Assembly: GCF_003315205.1 (NCBI RefSeq)
Contig: NZ_QNRR01000012.1
Coordinates: 172,289 to 236,288 of the forward strand
Direction: 5' to 3'
Source: Roseimicrobium gellanilyticum
GTDB taxonomy: Bacteria > Verrucomicrobiota > Verrucomicrobiia > Verrucomicrobiales > Verrucomicrobiaceae
Length of the DNA: 64,000 bases
The notes beneath the pieces were generated by a model. The model did no database searches. It was not told where the DNA came from and saw only the letters and a program-made list of their open reading frames with translations. Both the position numbers and the translations under genes were made by a program. The first letter of the stretch is position 1. Every line of letters begins with the position of its first letter. Below are positions 45,706-54,309 of this stretch, one piece after another.

Positions 45706-47764
45706 AGACCAAACACCCCCGTCCACGACGGTACACAGGCTGCAGCCCGCGACATGGCCTGAGGCTCCCCCCTACACCAGACTGCAGCGGTGGACAGCCC
45801 TTGGCTACGGAGTGCTGTGTCATGGCATGTTCGTCATCTCGGTGGCAGCCATGTTCCTGGCGCTTCACGCAGGACTGACCTCCGGATGGAGCCCGCTCTC
45901 CGGCTGGAAAGGCACCGTAGGCAATGTCCTGCTACTCGTGCAATTTGCCGCCGGCCACAGCATACTGCTCGCGGATCGCGGACGAAAATGGATGATGCGC
46001 CTGGCGCCCTTCCGCCTGGGGCGGCCGCTTTCCACCACCTTGTTTGCGACCATATCGTCATTCCAGCTTCTGCTGGTGTTCGTATTCTGGTCGCCTTCGA
46101 GAACGCTCTGGACGGTTCCAGAGGGATGGCCTCTTCATGCAATGGACGGACTCTATGTCCTGTCATGGATCTTGCTCGCGAAATCGATGTACGACGCCGG
46201 CATGGATGTCCAGATCGGGCTTCTCGGATGGCGCAGCATCTGGAGAAATGAGCCGCCAGTGTATAAACCCTTCGCCCGAACTGGAACCTTCCGCATCGTT
46301 CGCCAGCCCATCTACCTCGCCTTCACCCTGATCCTGTGGACAGCTCCCATATGGACACCGGATCATCTCATGGCTGCCCTGCTCTGGACGGGGTACTGCA
46401 TCGCTGCGCCAGTGTTGAAAGAGAAGCGATATGTCCGCTATTATGGTGACGCCTTCCTTCGGTATAAGGAAAGAGTGCCCTACTGGAACCCTTTCTCACA
46501 TTCCAAAGATCGCGTCCCCAGTGGGACAAAGCATGGCACGGACTACGATGTCGTCATCATTGGTGCCGGGCCGGTGGGATTGCTGCTGGCCAATCTCCTG
46601 GCGGATCGCGGCCTGCGCGTACATGCCATAGAGCAGAGCGAGGAGTCTTCCATGCCGTCGCAGGCGATCGGCATCACTCCGCCGTCGCTGGAGATCCTTT
46701 CCCGGCTTGGACTGGCAGCGTCTGTCATTGAGTACGGTTTGCCCATACGGAAGGTAATGGTTCATGGAGAGCTTGGACCAGCTGGCATCTGTGACCTCTC
46801 CAATCTGCCTGGGGATCACAGGTTCGTGCTGAGCGCACCACAGTATGCCGTCATGGAATTGCTGCGCAGAAACCTCAAGCACTACCCAAATGCCTCCCTC
46901 CAGAAGGGAACACACGCAAAAATCCTCCTTCAGGATGGCGGCGGTGTAGAGGTGGACATTGCTCATGCCGGTATGATCCATCCACAGACGGTGCGAGCAC
47001 TTCATGTGGTGGCATGCGATGGCAGCCATGGGAAAACTCGCGACCATCTGCGCATCCGTTCCCATGGTGGAATGTATGGCTGCCACTTCGCCATGGCAGA
47101 CTTTCTGGACCGAAGCCGCCTCGGCACAGAGGCACATCTTTTTTTCACTGCGGAAGGTGCTGTGGAGTCATTTCCGCTGCCCGGAGGCCATCGGCGCTGG
47201 GTAGTGCAGATCCCGGACCGACACAGTTGTTCAGAAATCGGGGCAGCCACCATTGCGGACATCGTCTTTCACCGCACAGGGCTCTCTCTCATGGCTGACA
47301 AAGACGAGGCGCCACAAGTGAGTGTCTTCAGTCCGCGCTGGATGCGATGCGAAACCTTTGTGGACGGACGCATTTTCCTCTGCGGTGATGTAGCGCATGT
47401 CATGAGTCCCATAGGTGGACAAGGCATGAACACCGGCTTCGCGGATGCAGAGTTTCTGGGCGTTGCACTCCCAGCCATGCAACGAAACCCTCATACAGCG
47501 GCGACCTGGTCGGCTGCTTACGACCAGGTTCGTTCACGCGCGGCCCGTGTCGCCACCCACCGGGCAGCTTGGGGCATGCGACTGGGAACACTGCGTGGCC
47601 GATCTAGCGCCATTCTCCGTGAAGCGTTTATGCGTTGGGTCTTGTTCTCGCCTCTATTGGCGAGTCATCTCGCGAACTGGTTCTCCATGAACAGCATTCC
47701 GGGAGCGACGTTGAGCCGCGTACCGAAAAACAAGCTTCCCTCCGCATACAGCCGACGGTCTTGA
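45698..47764 (+). CDS. Methyltransferase-FAD monooxygenase fusion
   Basis: The protein has 688 residues in two parts. Residues 1-265 form a multi-helix membrane methyltransferase of the isoprenylcysteine carboxyl methyltransferase/NnrU type, with RIVRQPIYLAFTLILW and KRYVRYYGDAFLRYKERVPYW as the SAM-site region. Residues 283-688 are a class A flavin monooxygenase with the FAD fingerprint IIGAGPVGLLLAN (Gly289-x-Gly291), VACDGSHGKTR and the second FAD motif FLCGDVAHVMSPIGGQGMN. In the Streptomyces srs pathway separate enzymes do the O-methylation and ring hydroxylation of alkylresorcinols; here both activities would be in one membrane-bound chain. It overlaps the polyketide synthase stop. Confidence 0.9.
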   Translation: MAEDQTPPSTTVHRLQPATWPEAPPYTRLQRWTALGYGVLCHGMFVISVAAMFLALHAGLTSGWSPLSGWKGTVGNVLLLVQFAAGHSILLADRGRKWMMRLAPFRLGRPLSTTLFATISSFQLLLVFVFWSPSRTLWTVPEGWPLHAMDGLYVLSWILLAKSMYDAGMDVQIGLLGWRSIWRNEPPVYKPFARTGTFRIVRQPIYLAFTLILWTAPIWTPDHLMAALLWTGYCIAAPVLKEKRYVRYYGDAFLRYKERVPYWNPFSHSKDRVPSGTKHGTDYDVVIIGAGPVGLLLANLLADRGLRVHAIEQSEESSMPSQAIGITPPSLEILSRLGLAASVIEYGLPIRKVMVHGELGPAGICDLSNLPGDHRFVLSAPQYAVMELLRRNLKHYPNASLQKGTHAKILLQDGGGVEVDIAHAGMIHPQTVRALHVVACDGSHGKTRDHLRIRSHGGMYGCHFAMADFLDRSRLGTEAHLFFTAEGAVESFPLPGGHRRWVVQIPDRHSCSEIGAATIADIVFHRTGLSLMADKDEAPQVSVFSPRWMRCETFVDGRIFLCGDVAHVMSPIGGQGMNTGFADAEFLGVALPAMQRNPHTAATWSAAYDQVRSRAARVATHRAAWGMRLGTLRGRSSAILREAFMRWVLFSPLLASHLANWFSMNSIPGATLSRVPKNKLPSAYSRRS

Positions 47765-47794
47765 AGGTACAAGACCGCCTCAAGCTGCCTGACC

Positions 47795-47813
47795 CGTAGA
47801 GGAATCCCCTACG
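47795..47813. promoter_or_regulatory. Imperfect palindrome upstream of the AraC gene
   Basis: CGTAGAGG-AAT-CCCCTACG is an inverted repeat with one wobble pair. It lies 31 bases after the fusion gene stop and before the AraC-type gene. It may be an operator or a weak terminator; no T-run follows. Confidence 0.35.
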
Positions 47814-47862
47814 CCACGAATACGTCGGCTACGAATTCACGAAAACATCAAGGAGTCCTAGC

Positions 47863-47928
47863 ATGGAGTCGTCAGCAAACACCGCGTCCTATGAACTCCT
47901 CAGAGCAATTCGCTCCCGCCACTTATGA
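47863..47928 (+). CDS. Possible 21-codon leader peptide overlapping the AraC start
   Basis: An ATG at 47863 has the best ribosome site in this region (AAGGAG, about 8 bases upstream) and opens a 21-codon frame ending TGA at 47926-47928. It overlaps the first 38 bases of the AraC gene in another frame. The AraC start at 47891 itself has no Shine-Dalgarno, so ribosomes finishing the small frame could re-initiate there. The peptide has no recognised motif. Confidence 0.35.
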   Translation: MESSANTASYELLRAIRSRHL

Positions 47929-48685
47929 ACGTCTTCTGAACGGAGAACTGTTTCAGAACTATCGGGAAGCCTTCCAAACAACGACCGGACTCCGCCTGAG
48001 CCTGGATACCGCAGAAACCATCCGGCCGGAATCGGCGATCCCAACCGTCACCCGCCTGCGCCTGCCGGTGCGTGTCTCTGAAAAGGTCGTGGCTTGGGTC
48101 ACCATGCAACCTGTGGTCGTCCAGAGCGACAAGTACAGCAACTTCGAAGACGTAGCCCGTGCCATGCTAGAGAAGGATGCCAGTGCCGCTGAGATCAAGT
48201 CCGCACGGGAAACGTACAGCAAGATGTCCGCAGTGACACGCGCGCGTCTCAAGGCCGTCCAAACCCTGCTGCAGGTTCTGGCCGTTCAACTGAGTGAAGT
48301 TGCTGAGCAACTGTTTTTGGAAGCGACAGAGAGCGAACCTGCCCCAGTCCGCAAAGCCCGCGAGTTCGTCATGAAGCATCTCTCTGAAGCCATGTTCCTT
48401 GAAGACGTGGCACGATATGCCGGCGTAAGCGCCTTCCACTTCTGCAAGGTCTTCAAGAAGCACACCGGCCATACGTTCACCAGCTATGTGAACCACGTCC
48501 GCGTCGAGCATGCGAAGAAGCTCCTTATGAAGCCCCGCTACTGTGTGACCGAAGTTGCCTTTGATGCCGGCTTTCAGTCCCTCTCCCAGTTCAACCGCAG
48601 TTTCCGCCGTGTGACCTCCAAATCACCAACGGAATATCGCAGTGAGCTCCGCTCGAAGGGGGCGGTTGTAGCACACGCCGCCTGA
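47891..48685 (+). CDS. AraC family transcriptional regulator
   Basis: The 264-residue protein has an N-terminal sensory region (about 1-145; NGELFQNYREAFQTTTGLRLSL and a following helix-rich part) that resembles PocR-type domains. The C-terminal AraC double helix-turn-helix (about 160-255) has LEDVARYAGVSAFHFCKVFKKHTG and VTEVAFDAGFQSLSQFNRSFRR. It lies 126 bases downstream of the polyketide synthase/fusion unit on the same strand and is a candidate regulator of it. Confidence 0.87.
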   Translation: MNSSEQFAPATYERLLNGELFQNYREAFQTTTGLRLSLDTAETIRPESAIPTVTRLRLPVRVSEKVVAWVTMQPVVVQSDKYSNFEDVARAMLEKDASAAEIKSARETYSKMSAVTRARLKAVQTLLQVLAVQLSEVAEQLFLEATESEPAPVRKAREFVMKHLSEAMFLEDVARYAGVSAFHFCKVFKKHTGHTFTSYVNHVRVEHAKKLLMKPRYCVTEVAFDAGFQSLSQFNRSFRRVTSKSPTEYRSELRSKGAVVAHAA

Positions 48686-48762
48686 TCTTGTGCAACGCCA
48701 CCAAGAGGTAGCAACCTCCCATGCGGTGGCATACCCCTCACTTCACCCACATTCGGCACGCC

Positions 48763-49242
48763 ATGACCAAGCCCCGTTCTCTCACAGGCATCGCAGTCCT
48801 CGCGATGCTCGGACTGGCACCATCCTGTGTCTCTACCTGGATGCAGAATGCTGCCGAATCCGAAACGGCCCCAGGGGACTACAGCGCGCTCGAGAATGCG
48901 CAATTCCCCGGTTCATCGGAAAGGGTGAGTTTCAGCCGGCATGTGAAGCCGATCCTGAAATTGAAGTGCCTGCCGTGTCATACCAGCGAAGTCATCGCTA
49001 CCGCCTACCGGCTCGATACCAAGAAGGCTGCCTTCGCTTCCGGCCCAGCAGGCTCGCGCATTGTACCGGGAGATCCCAAGAAGAGTCTCCTGCTGAACGT
49101 TGCGGGGGTGCACCGGAACATCGCCGTGATGCCGCCAGTCGGGAACCGGCTGACTGAGGCAGAATCCCGCCTGCTCACACGCTGGATCAAGGAAGGCGCG
49201 TCCTGGCCTGAGGGAACTGCGGGACACCTTCAAGCTCCGTGA
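48763..49242 (+). CDS. Planctomycete-type cytochrome c domain lipoprotein
   Basis: This 159-residue protein (ATG at 48763; 48721 is also in frame) has a hydrophobic export segment ending APSCVS, so it may be lipid-anchored. The domain has FSRHVKPILKLKCLPCH (CLPCH heme site), a SRIVPGDPKKSLLLN strand, MPPVGNRLTEAESRLLTRWIKEGASWPEG at the end. It matches the stand-alone cytochrome-domain genes at 27.9 and 54.8 kb in size and pattern. It is flanked by the AraC regulator and a universal stress protein. Its electron partner is unknown. Confidence 0.85.
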   Translation: MTKPRSLTGIAVLAMLGLAPSCVSTWMQNAAESETAPGDYSALENAQFPGSSERVSFSRHVKPILKLKCLPCHTSEVIATAYRLDTKKAAFASGPAGSRIVPGDPKKSLLLNVAGVHRNIAVMPPVGNRLTEAESRLLTRWIKEGASWPEGTAGHLQAP

Positions 49243-49304
49243 GCAACGGCTGATACCTTTCCATACCGAGCTTCCTCAAATTCGAACCTCAACCGCCCAA
49301 AGTC

Positions 49305-50246
49305 ATGAAAATTGTATGTGGCACAGACTTCTCCGAAGCAGCGAAGGACGCCGCGGAAGTCGCAGCGGCCATGGCCGCAAAACTCGAGGTGCCCCTTCAT
49401 CTCATCCACTGTGTATCAGACTGGCTCGTACCAGCAGACATGCCCACGGATGAGTTCCTGGAGCCCGACGCGCGCCGCTCACTCACTGCTGAATCACTCA
49501 GACTCTCGAAGCCAGGCCTGAAAATTTCTACAGAACTGCTTCACGGCAATGCCGCGCATCACCTCCTTGCAGCCTCTGCGTCAGAGACCGTGTGCCTGGT
49601 AGTGGGCTCCACCGGAAAGGGGACCATGCAGAGGCTCCTGCTCGGGAGTGTATCAGAGCACATTTCTCAAAAGTGCATGGCACCAGTGCTGGTCGTAAAA
49701 GAGAAAGAGTCTCTTCTCGACTGGCTCGACGGTGAAGTGCCACTCCGTACGCTGTGTGCGGCGGAGTTCACCGAGAGCGGCGATGACGCCGTTCAAGCGA
49801 TGAAGCTTCTGACGGGCCTGGGCGAGCTGTCCTTTGAAGTGGCACACATCATCGCCACAGACATGCTGCTGATCCAGGCCGCTGGCTTCATCAGCCAACC
49901 GATAACAGACGACGCAGAAGCACCGGAGAAAATTGTATCCCTGCAAAGAGACCTTGCGGACCAAAGTAGAGACGCTCTGGGCATCGTTCCAGACGCCGTT
50001 TACATCCGGCAATCCTTGGGAAATCCGGCCTATGAATTTCTCAGCCTCGCCCACGAACGGAATACCGAACTGATTGTGCTCGGCTCGCACCATCGCCAGG
50101 GACTGAGCCGCCTTGCCCATCCCTCGTTTTCTCGAAGAATCCTGGGCCATTCGACCGCCAACGTCCTTTGCGTTCCTATCTGCGTGGCAGCGAACCAACG
50201 AGAACACCGTGGTCACCTTGCTACAGTATTCTCTGATATCGATTAG
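49305..50246 (+). CDS. Universal stress protein, two Usp domains
   Basis: The 313-residue protein begins MKIVCGTDFSEAAKDAAEVAAAMAAKL. Domain 1 keeps a Usp ATP-loop pattern (VVGSTGKGTMQRLLLGSVSEHI). Domain 2, starting RTLCAAEFTESGDDA, ends VLGSHHRQGLSRLAHPSFSRRILGHSTANVLCVP and has lost the usual loop. It is a paralogue of the 38.2 kb gene, related along the entire chain. It is the fourth USP gene in the island. A helix-turn-helix gene follows. Confidence 0.92.
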   Translation: MKIVCGTDFSEAAKDAAEVAAAMAAKLEVPLHLIHCVSDWLVPADMPTDEFLEPDARRSLTAESLRLSKPGLKISTELLHGNAAHHLLAASASETVCLVVGSTGKGTMQRLLLGSVSEHISQKCMAPVLVVKEKESLLDWLDGEVPLRTLCAAEFTESGDDAVQAMKLLTGLGELSFEVAHIIATDMLLIQAAGFISQPITDDAEAPEKIVSLQRDLADQSRDALGIVPDAVYIRQSLGNPAYEFLSLAHERNTELIVLGSHHRQGLSRLAHPSFSRRILGHSTANVLCVPICVAANQREHRGHLATVFSDID

Positions 50247-50303
50247 GCATGCACCATTGAAAGACCAATCTGAGCGAGGGGTAGTACTGGACCTGTTGCC
50301 CCT

Positions 50304-50657
50304 ATGGCCACCGACCCCGATGTCGCCGAACGAGCGTTGATCCAGCGAGTAATTGCTCGTCTGGTGACGGACATTGCGAATCCTCCCGACCTCGCGGAGT
50401 TGGCCAAGGAAGCATCACTGCCCCCCTACCAGTTGAGCAGCATATTCGGTCGCATCTTGGGCAAATCCATTCCGTCCGTTCTCAGAGCAAAACGAATGGA
50501 GATCGCTGCGACACTGCTGCTGGAGACGGATTTGCAGGTGGGAGCGTTCGCTGCAAAGGTGGGCTACAACAACTTGAGAGCATTCCACCAAGCATTCACC
50601 CTCGAAATTGGCCTTGGGCCCTTAACGTACCGTCAAGGCAACCCTCGAAGAGCCTGA
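50304..50657 (+). CDS. Short AraC-type helix-turn-helix protein
   Basis: The 117-residue protein consists almost entirely of an AraC-type DNA-binding domain: DLAELAKEASLPPYQLSSIFGRILG for the first helix-turn-helix and VGAFAAKVGYNNLRAFHQAFTLEIG for the second, ending PLTYRQ. There is no effector domain, so it may be a truncated regulator or one controlled by partners. It lies 57 bases after the USP gene and converges with the TauE/SafE exporter. Confidence 0.8.
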   Translation: MATDPDVAERALIQRVIARLVTDIANPPDLAELAKEASLPPYQLSSIFGRILGKSIPSVLRAKRMEIAATLLLETDLQVGAFAAKVGYNNLRAFHQAFTLEIGLGPLTYRQGNPRRA

Positions 50658-50727
50658 ACTATAAGCTGTCACGCAAGAGGCTGTGTTTCCCTCGATGAGT
50701 AAAAGCATGGCAGAACTTCATTTGGCG

Positions 50728-51531
50728 CTAGCGAGCAGAAACGTTTTTCGCCAGCATCCAGATGGCTACGAGCCACATCCCGAGGGCGAACACTCGTTGC
50801 AGACCTTGTCCCGAGAGGCGTGCGCGCATGGCATTGCCGAGCAGCATGCCGGCAATGCCTCCTGTGACAAACACCAGGCTGAGGGGCATGGGAAATAGCT
50901 GTCCATGCGCCACGTGAGCAGCCACACCCGAGAGCGAAATCAGGAAAATGACCAGCAGCGATGTCGCTACCGCGCTGTGAATGCTCATTCCGGTGACCAT
51001 CAACAACGTCGGCACGATGATGAAGCCGCCTCCTACACCAAACAACCCGGAAAGCAGCCCCGCTACAGCTCCACCGCCGCCCAAACGGAGATAACACTCC
51101 ACACCAAACCTGCCCGGCCCCCGTGCAATGCAACGACTGTTTTCCGGCTGTTCGTCATCCGCGCGTCCGCGCCACATGCGCCAGCCCACATATCCCATGA
51201 GCACGGCAAACGTGCTGAGCAACAGAGCCGGGGCGATATGGCGACCCAAGGTCGTGCCCAATTGGGCGGTGATCATGCCGCCCATGGCGAAGAGCAGACC
51301 CGCCCTGGCCTCCACCTCCCCATGTAGAAACCTCAGTAGAGCGCCGAATCCCGCAGTAACCCCAACAGTGGCCAGGCTCAGCCCCATCGCGGTGCCCACT
51401 GGAACAGAAAGACCATAGAGCAACAATGGAACTGCAAAGATTGAGCCTCCTCCTCCGGTCAGGCCCAGCGATGCTCCGACGAGAAAGCCGAAGGTCACAC
51501 CGAGTAGGTCCGAAAATTCCATGATGCACAC
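50728..51531 (-). CDS. Sulfite exporter TauE/SafE family membrane protein
   Basis: The 267-residue protein (ATG at 51522 is an alternative) has about eight membrane segments in two repeats, each with a TauE/SafE signature: GASLGLTGGGGSIFAVPLLLYG near the N-terminus and GLLSGLFGVGGGFIIVPTLLMVTG in the second half. Family members export sulfite, sulfoacetate or related anions across the inner membrane. It is the last gene in the minus-strand sulfur run, 33 bases after the persulfide dioxygenase, so it probably removes the sulfite or thiosulfate produced there. Confidence 0.92.
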   Translation of the reverse strand: MCIMEFSDLLGVTFGFLVGASLGLTGGGGSIFAVPLLLYGLSVPVGTAMGLSLATVGVTAGFGALLRFLHGEVEARAGLLFAMGGMITAQLGTTLGRHIAPALLLSTFAVLMGYVGWRMWRGRADDEQPENSRCIARGPGRFGVECYLRLGGGGAVAGLLSGLFGVGGGFIIVPTLLMVTGMSIHSAVATSLLVIFLISLSGVAAHVAHGQLFPMPLSLVFVTGGIAGMLLGNAMRARLSGQGLQRVFALGMWLVAIWMLAKNVSAR

Positions 51532-51564
51532 ATGTGGGAGTGATGGGATAGGACAACGCCACTC

Positions 51565-52989
51565 TCAGGCTAGAAGCGCGATAGGTACGTTTTTGAACGA
51601 GTCGTCAACGAAGTACACCCGACGGCCCTCCCTCTGCAGCCAGGCTACGGCTGCCGCAGCCCGATTGCCACTCTGGCAATGTACGACGAGCGGTGCTTCC
51701 TTTGCCAATTCAGTCGAGCGTGCTCGCAAGCGCGTGTGGGCAATATTCACCGCACCGCGTAGGTGCCCGGCTGCAAACTCTCCAGCGCGGCGCACGTCGA
51801 GAATGCGCATGGTCGGCTCTCCCTGGATGAGTTCGTGCAGTTCACTGAAGGTCACCGTGGGGACATCCCTGAGTGTACCCCAGCCAGCCTTTGCCAGTTC
51901 ATTCGCTGAGAGCCAGCCAGCGATGTGATCAAAACCAATTCGGCGCAGTTGCGTCGTCAGGCCAGACACTTGATCTTCAGAATCCACTACCAGTACTACT
52001 GTCTCTTCAGGCATGAGATAGGATCCCGCCAACCCGGAGAAGTCTCCCTTTGCAGGAGCATAGAGGCTGCCTTGAAGGTGGCCGGAGATGAAGGCCTTCC
52101 GATCAGACCGTGCGTCGAGCACCACGAAGCCCGGTTCCGTCAATCGCTCGCTGACTTCGGTGAGGGCCACCCTTGGCGGAGCAGGCGCCTCACCGAGTAT
52201 TGCAGGTCCCAACTTGTTCACCCGTTTCATGTTGGCGAAGTAGAGCGGAGGCTCGGGCTGTCCTTCGAGAATGAACTTCACAAAAGACTCCTCCGTGCCG
52301 TTCAAGGCAAGCTTGAGCGCATGATTGAATTTCTTCTCGTAACCCAGAGTCGAGACCGGGACTGCGCCGAGCGATTTGCCACAGGCACTACCCGCTCCAT
52401 GAGCAGGGAGAATTTGCAGGTGCTCAGGCATGTCACGAAGCTTCTTCAAACTCTGGTAGAGCTGTGAAGCGCCCGCCTCCTGGGTACCAGCGATCCCCGC
52501 AGCCTGCTCAAGCAGGTCCGGCCTCCCGACGTCACCGACAAACAGAAAGTCGCCGGACACAAGCGCAATCGGTTCATCTGCCCCGCCTCCTTCATCCGTG
52601 ACAAGGTAGCAGAGATGCTCAGGGGTATGCCCCGGCGTGTGCACGGCCTGCAGCTTGATGTTGCCGATATGGAATTCGTCGCCATCGCGCAGCAGGTGGG
52701 TATTTGGCAGGTCCCTGGCCCACTCAGACTGCCAATCTGGTCCTCCCTCAGCAGAGAGAAAAACCGCCATTTTGCCATCAGCAGCGAATTCGCGTGCGCC
52801 GCTAACGAAGTCGGCATGAATGTGGGTCTCGGCGACTGCAGAGAGTCTCAACCCCTCCGCCTCTGCAATGGCGTGATATTGAGCAACATCGCGCAAGGGG
52901 TCGATGACTATGGCCTCGCCCGTCTTCTGACAGCCGATGACATAGGCGTACTGAGCCAGGTGTGGATCGTAAACTTGTCGCAGATACAT
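51565..52989 (-). CDS. Persulfide dioxygenase-rhodanese fusion (MBL fold)
   Basis: The 474-residue protein starts at the ATG at 52989; the frame is open to 53109, but that part overlaps the upstream gene. An N-terminal metallo-beta-lactamase domain (about 1-250) has THIHADFVSG (His56, His58, Asp60), TPGHTPEH and SGDFLFVGDVGR, as in ETHE1/CstB-type enzymes with a single iron. Two rhodanese domains follow: the first (about 265-365) lacks the active Cys (VVLVVDSED), the second (about 375-470) has it in VVHCQSGNRA. It would oxidise glutathione or CoA persulfide to sulfite and move sulfane sulfur. A 26-base gap separates it from the rhodanese-DUF2892 gene. Confidence 0.93.
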   Translation of the reverse strand: MYLRQVYDPHLAQYAYVIGCQKTGEAIVIDPLRDVAQYHAIAEAEGLRLSAVAETHIHADFVSGAREFAADGKMAVFLSAEGGPDWQSEWARDLPNTHLLRDGDEFHIGNIKLQAVHTPGHTPEHLCYLVTDEGGGADEPIALVSGDFLFVGDVGRPDLLEQAAGIAGTQEAGASQLYQSLKKLRDMPEHLQILPAHGAGSACGKSLGAVPVSTLGYEKKFNHALKLALNGTEESFVKFILEGQPEPPLYFANMKRVNKLGPAILGEAPAPPRVALTEVSERLTEPGFVVLDARSDRKAFISGHLQGSLYAPAKGDFSGLAGSYLMPEETVVLVVDSEDQVSGLTTQLRRIGFDHIAGWLSANELAKAGWGTLRDVPTVTFSELHELIQGEPTMRILDVRRAGEFAAGHLRGAVNIAHTRLRARSTELAKEAPLVVHCQSGNRAAAAVAWLQREGRRVYFVDDSFKNVPIALLA

Positions 52990-53015
52990 GGTTTTGAAGG
53001 TGAATGGTTTGCGTT

Positions 53016-53588
53016 TCAGCGAGCGGTTGGTGCAGGGCAGGTGGGCATTTGAGGAGAGCTCTTTGCTTGATTCCACGGCATCCTGGCGAGGAGCATGCCC
53101 ATGCCGCACCAGTCAGTCATGCCGGCGAAAATCAGACCCGCTCCGACGAAGCCCGAGAGCCACACAAGGGCAGGATGCACCCACCAGGACAGCAGGACTC
53201 CCATCAGGACCAGCAGGCCTGCAGCGATGCGCACCTGCCGCTCAAGGGAAATCACTTTGCCTGCCCCACGATTCACTGGAAGACCCGCCTCCGCCCATCC
53301 GACGGTACCGCCATCGACGACGTGGCATGCGGAGAAGCCTGCACGCTCCAGCTTTTCAGCTGCTTGTTTGGCACGGCTGCCAGAGCGGCAGAACACATAC
53401 AGAGGTGTGTCTTTAGTAAATCCTGCTGTGATTGCCATCTTCTCAGCGTCCAGTTTATCCAACGGGATGAGGTGTACGCCCGGCACGTGCACCTCCGCAT
53501 GCTCAGCGAGAGTGCGTACATCCAGCAGAGGAACAGGTTCTCCACGTTGCTGGCGTTCGTGAAGCTGTTTGGGAGATATGGTTTTCAT
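53016..53588 (-). CDS. Rhodanese domain protein with DUF2892 membrane tail (YgaP-like)
   Basis: The 190-residue protein has an N-terminal rhodanese domain (about 1-105) with the active Cys in YVFCRSGSRAKQAAEKL. It is followed by a DUF2892-type two-helix membrane tail (VRIAAGLLVLMGVLLSWWV, then LVWLSGFVGAGLIFAGMTDWCGMG). This matches the E. coli YgaP layout of an inner-membrane sulfurtransferase with its catalytic part in the cytoplasm. It starts the three-gene run to the persulfide dioxygenase and exporter. The perfect palindrome at 53630-53649 lies 41 bases upstream of its start. Confidence 0.92.
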   Translation of the reverse strand: MKTISPKQLHERQQRGEPVPLLDVRTLAEHAEVHVPGVHLIPLDKLDAEKMAITAGFTKDTPLYVFCRSGSRAKQAAEKLERAGFSACHVVDGGTVGWAEAGLPVNRGAGKVISLERQVRIAAGLLVLMGVLLSWWVHPALVWLSGFVGAGLIFAGMTDWCGMGMLLARMPWNQAKSSPQMPTCPAPTAR

Positions 53589-53629
53589 AGATTTGGAGAC
53601 AGAGCATCAGTCAGCTCTTTCACAAACTT

Positions 53630-53649
53630 ATATCGCTATATAGCGATAT
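53630..53649. promoter_or_regulatory. Perfect 20-bp palindrome, likely ArsR-family operator
   Basis: ATATCGCTATATAGCGATAT is identical to its own reverse complement. It lies upstream of the rhodanese-DUF2892 gene on the minus strand, where a -10 box would be expected, and has the AT-rich 12-2-12-like form bound by winged-helix ArsR repressors. A close relative of it (14 of 20 positions) lies just upstream of the arsR gene at 54310-54329. Confidence 0.7.
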
Positions 53650-53689
53650 GCCAGTACGCAATTGCCTTTTCTGCAGCATGCTTTGGTCA

Positions 53690-54229
53690 TCATCCGTTCT
53701 TGTTCATCCTCCGTTCCGGTCTCAGCAGCCTCCGAAACAGGCGGCGGTATGAGTGCACTCGGGTCCCCCCCCGCTCTCCATCACTCATCAATGCTTGAGC
53801 CTCATTGGCCCAGTCGAAGATTCCCCCTGCCAGGTTGTATACCTCCAGCGCTCCCATTTTACCCAGTCGACGTGCCATCTCTGCACCCCGGTATCCGGCC
53901 GCGCAATAGCACACCATTGCCCGCCCTCTAGCCTGTTCCAGGCGCTGGCGCAATTCTTCACCTGATATCCCCAGTGGCACGTGGATTGCCTGCGGTAGAT
54001 GGCTCGTTTCATATTCCTCGCGGGTACGCACATCCCAGAGCACAGGCGGTTCTCGGCGCTCATCCCTAAGCCACTCCGCCAGAGCCGTTGAAGAAATCTG
54101 ACGGACAACCGGAAAACGCCAGCCGATCACTGACCGTGCCCAGCGCATTCCCCTGCGATGATCTGCCAGCCACCATAGCACTACCAACCCACAAGCAGCC
54201 AAACCCGTCGTCACCACCACCCGTGTCAT
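53690..54229 (-). CDS. Membrane-anchored rhodanese-like sulfurtransferase
   Basis: The protein has about 179 residues from the ATG at 54229; an ATG at 54289 is also in frame, but would cover the intergenic operator less well placed for it. One N-terminal membrane helix (VVVTTGLAACGLVVLWWLA) precedes a rhodanese domain with VLWDVRTREEYETSHL, the active Cys in VCYCAAGYRG and YNLAGGIFDWA. The basic C-terminal tail is without pattern. It would bind sulfane sulfur at the membrane. It is divergent from arsR and heads the minus-strand sulfur genes, although a separate operator sits before the next gene. Confidence 0.88.
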   Translation of the reverse strand: MTRVVVTTGLAACGLVVLWWLADHRRGMRWARSVIGWRFPVVRQISSTALAEWLRDERREPPVLWDVRTREEYETSHLPQAIHVPLGISGEELRQRLEQARGRAMVCYCAAGYRGAEMARRLGKMGALEVYNLAGGIFDWANEAQALMSDGERGGTRVHSYRRLFRRLLRPERRMNKNG

Positions 54230-54309
54230 GGTCTCGGACAAGACGTGGCCAAGCTTTGAAATGTTCGAATCGTGCGCGCGCATGGCCACCAGAAACTATC
54301 GCTTGCACT

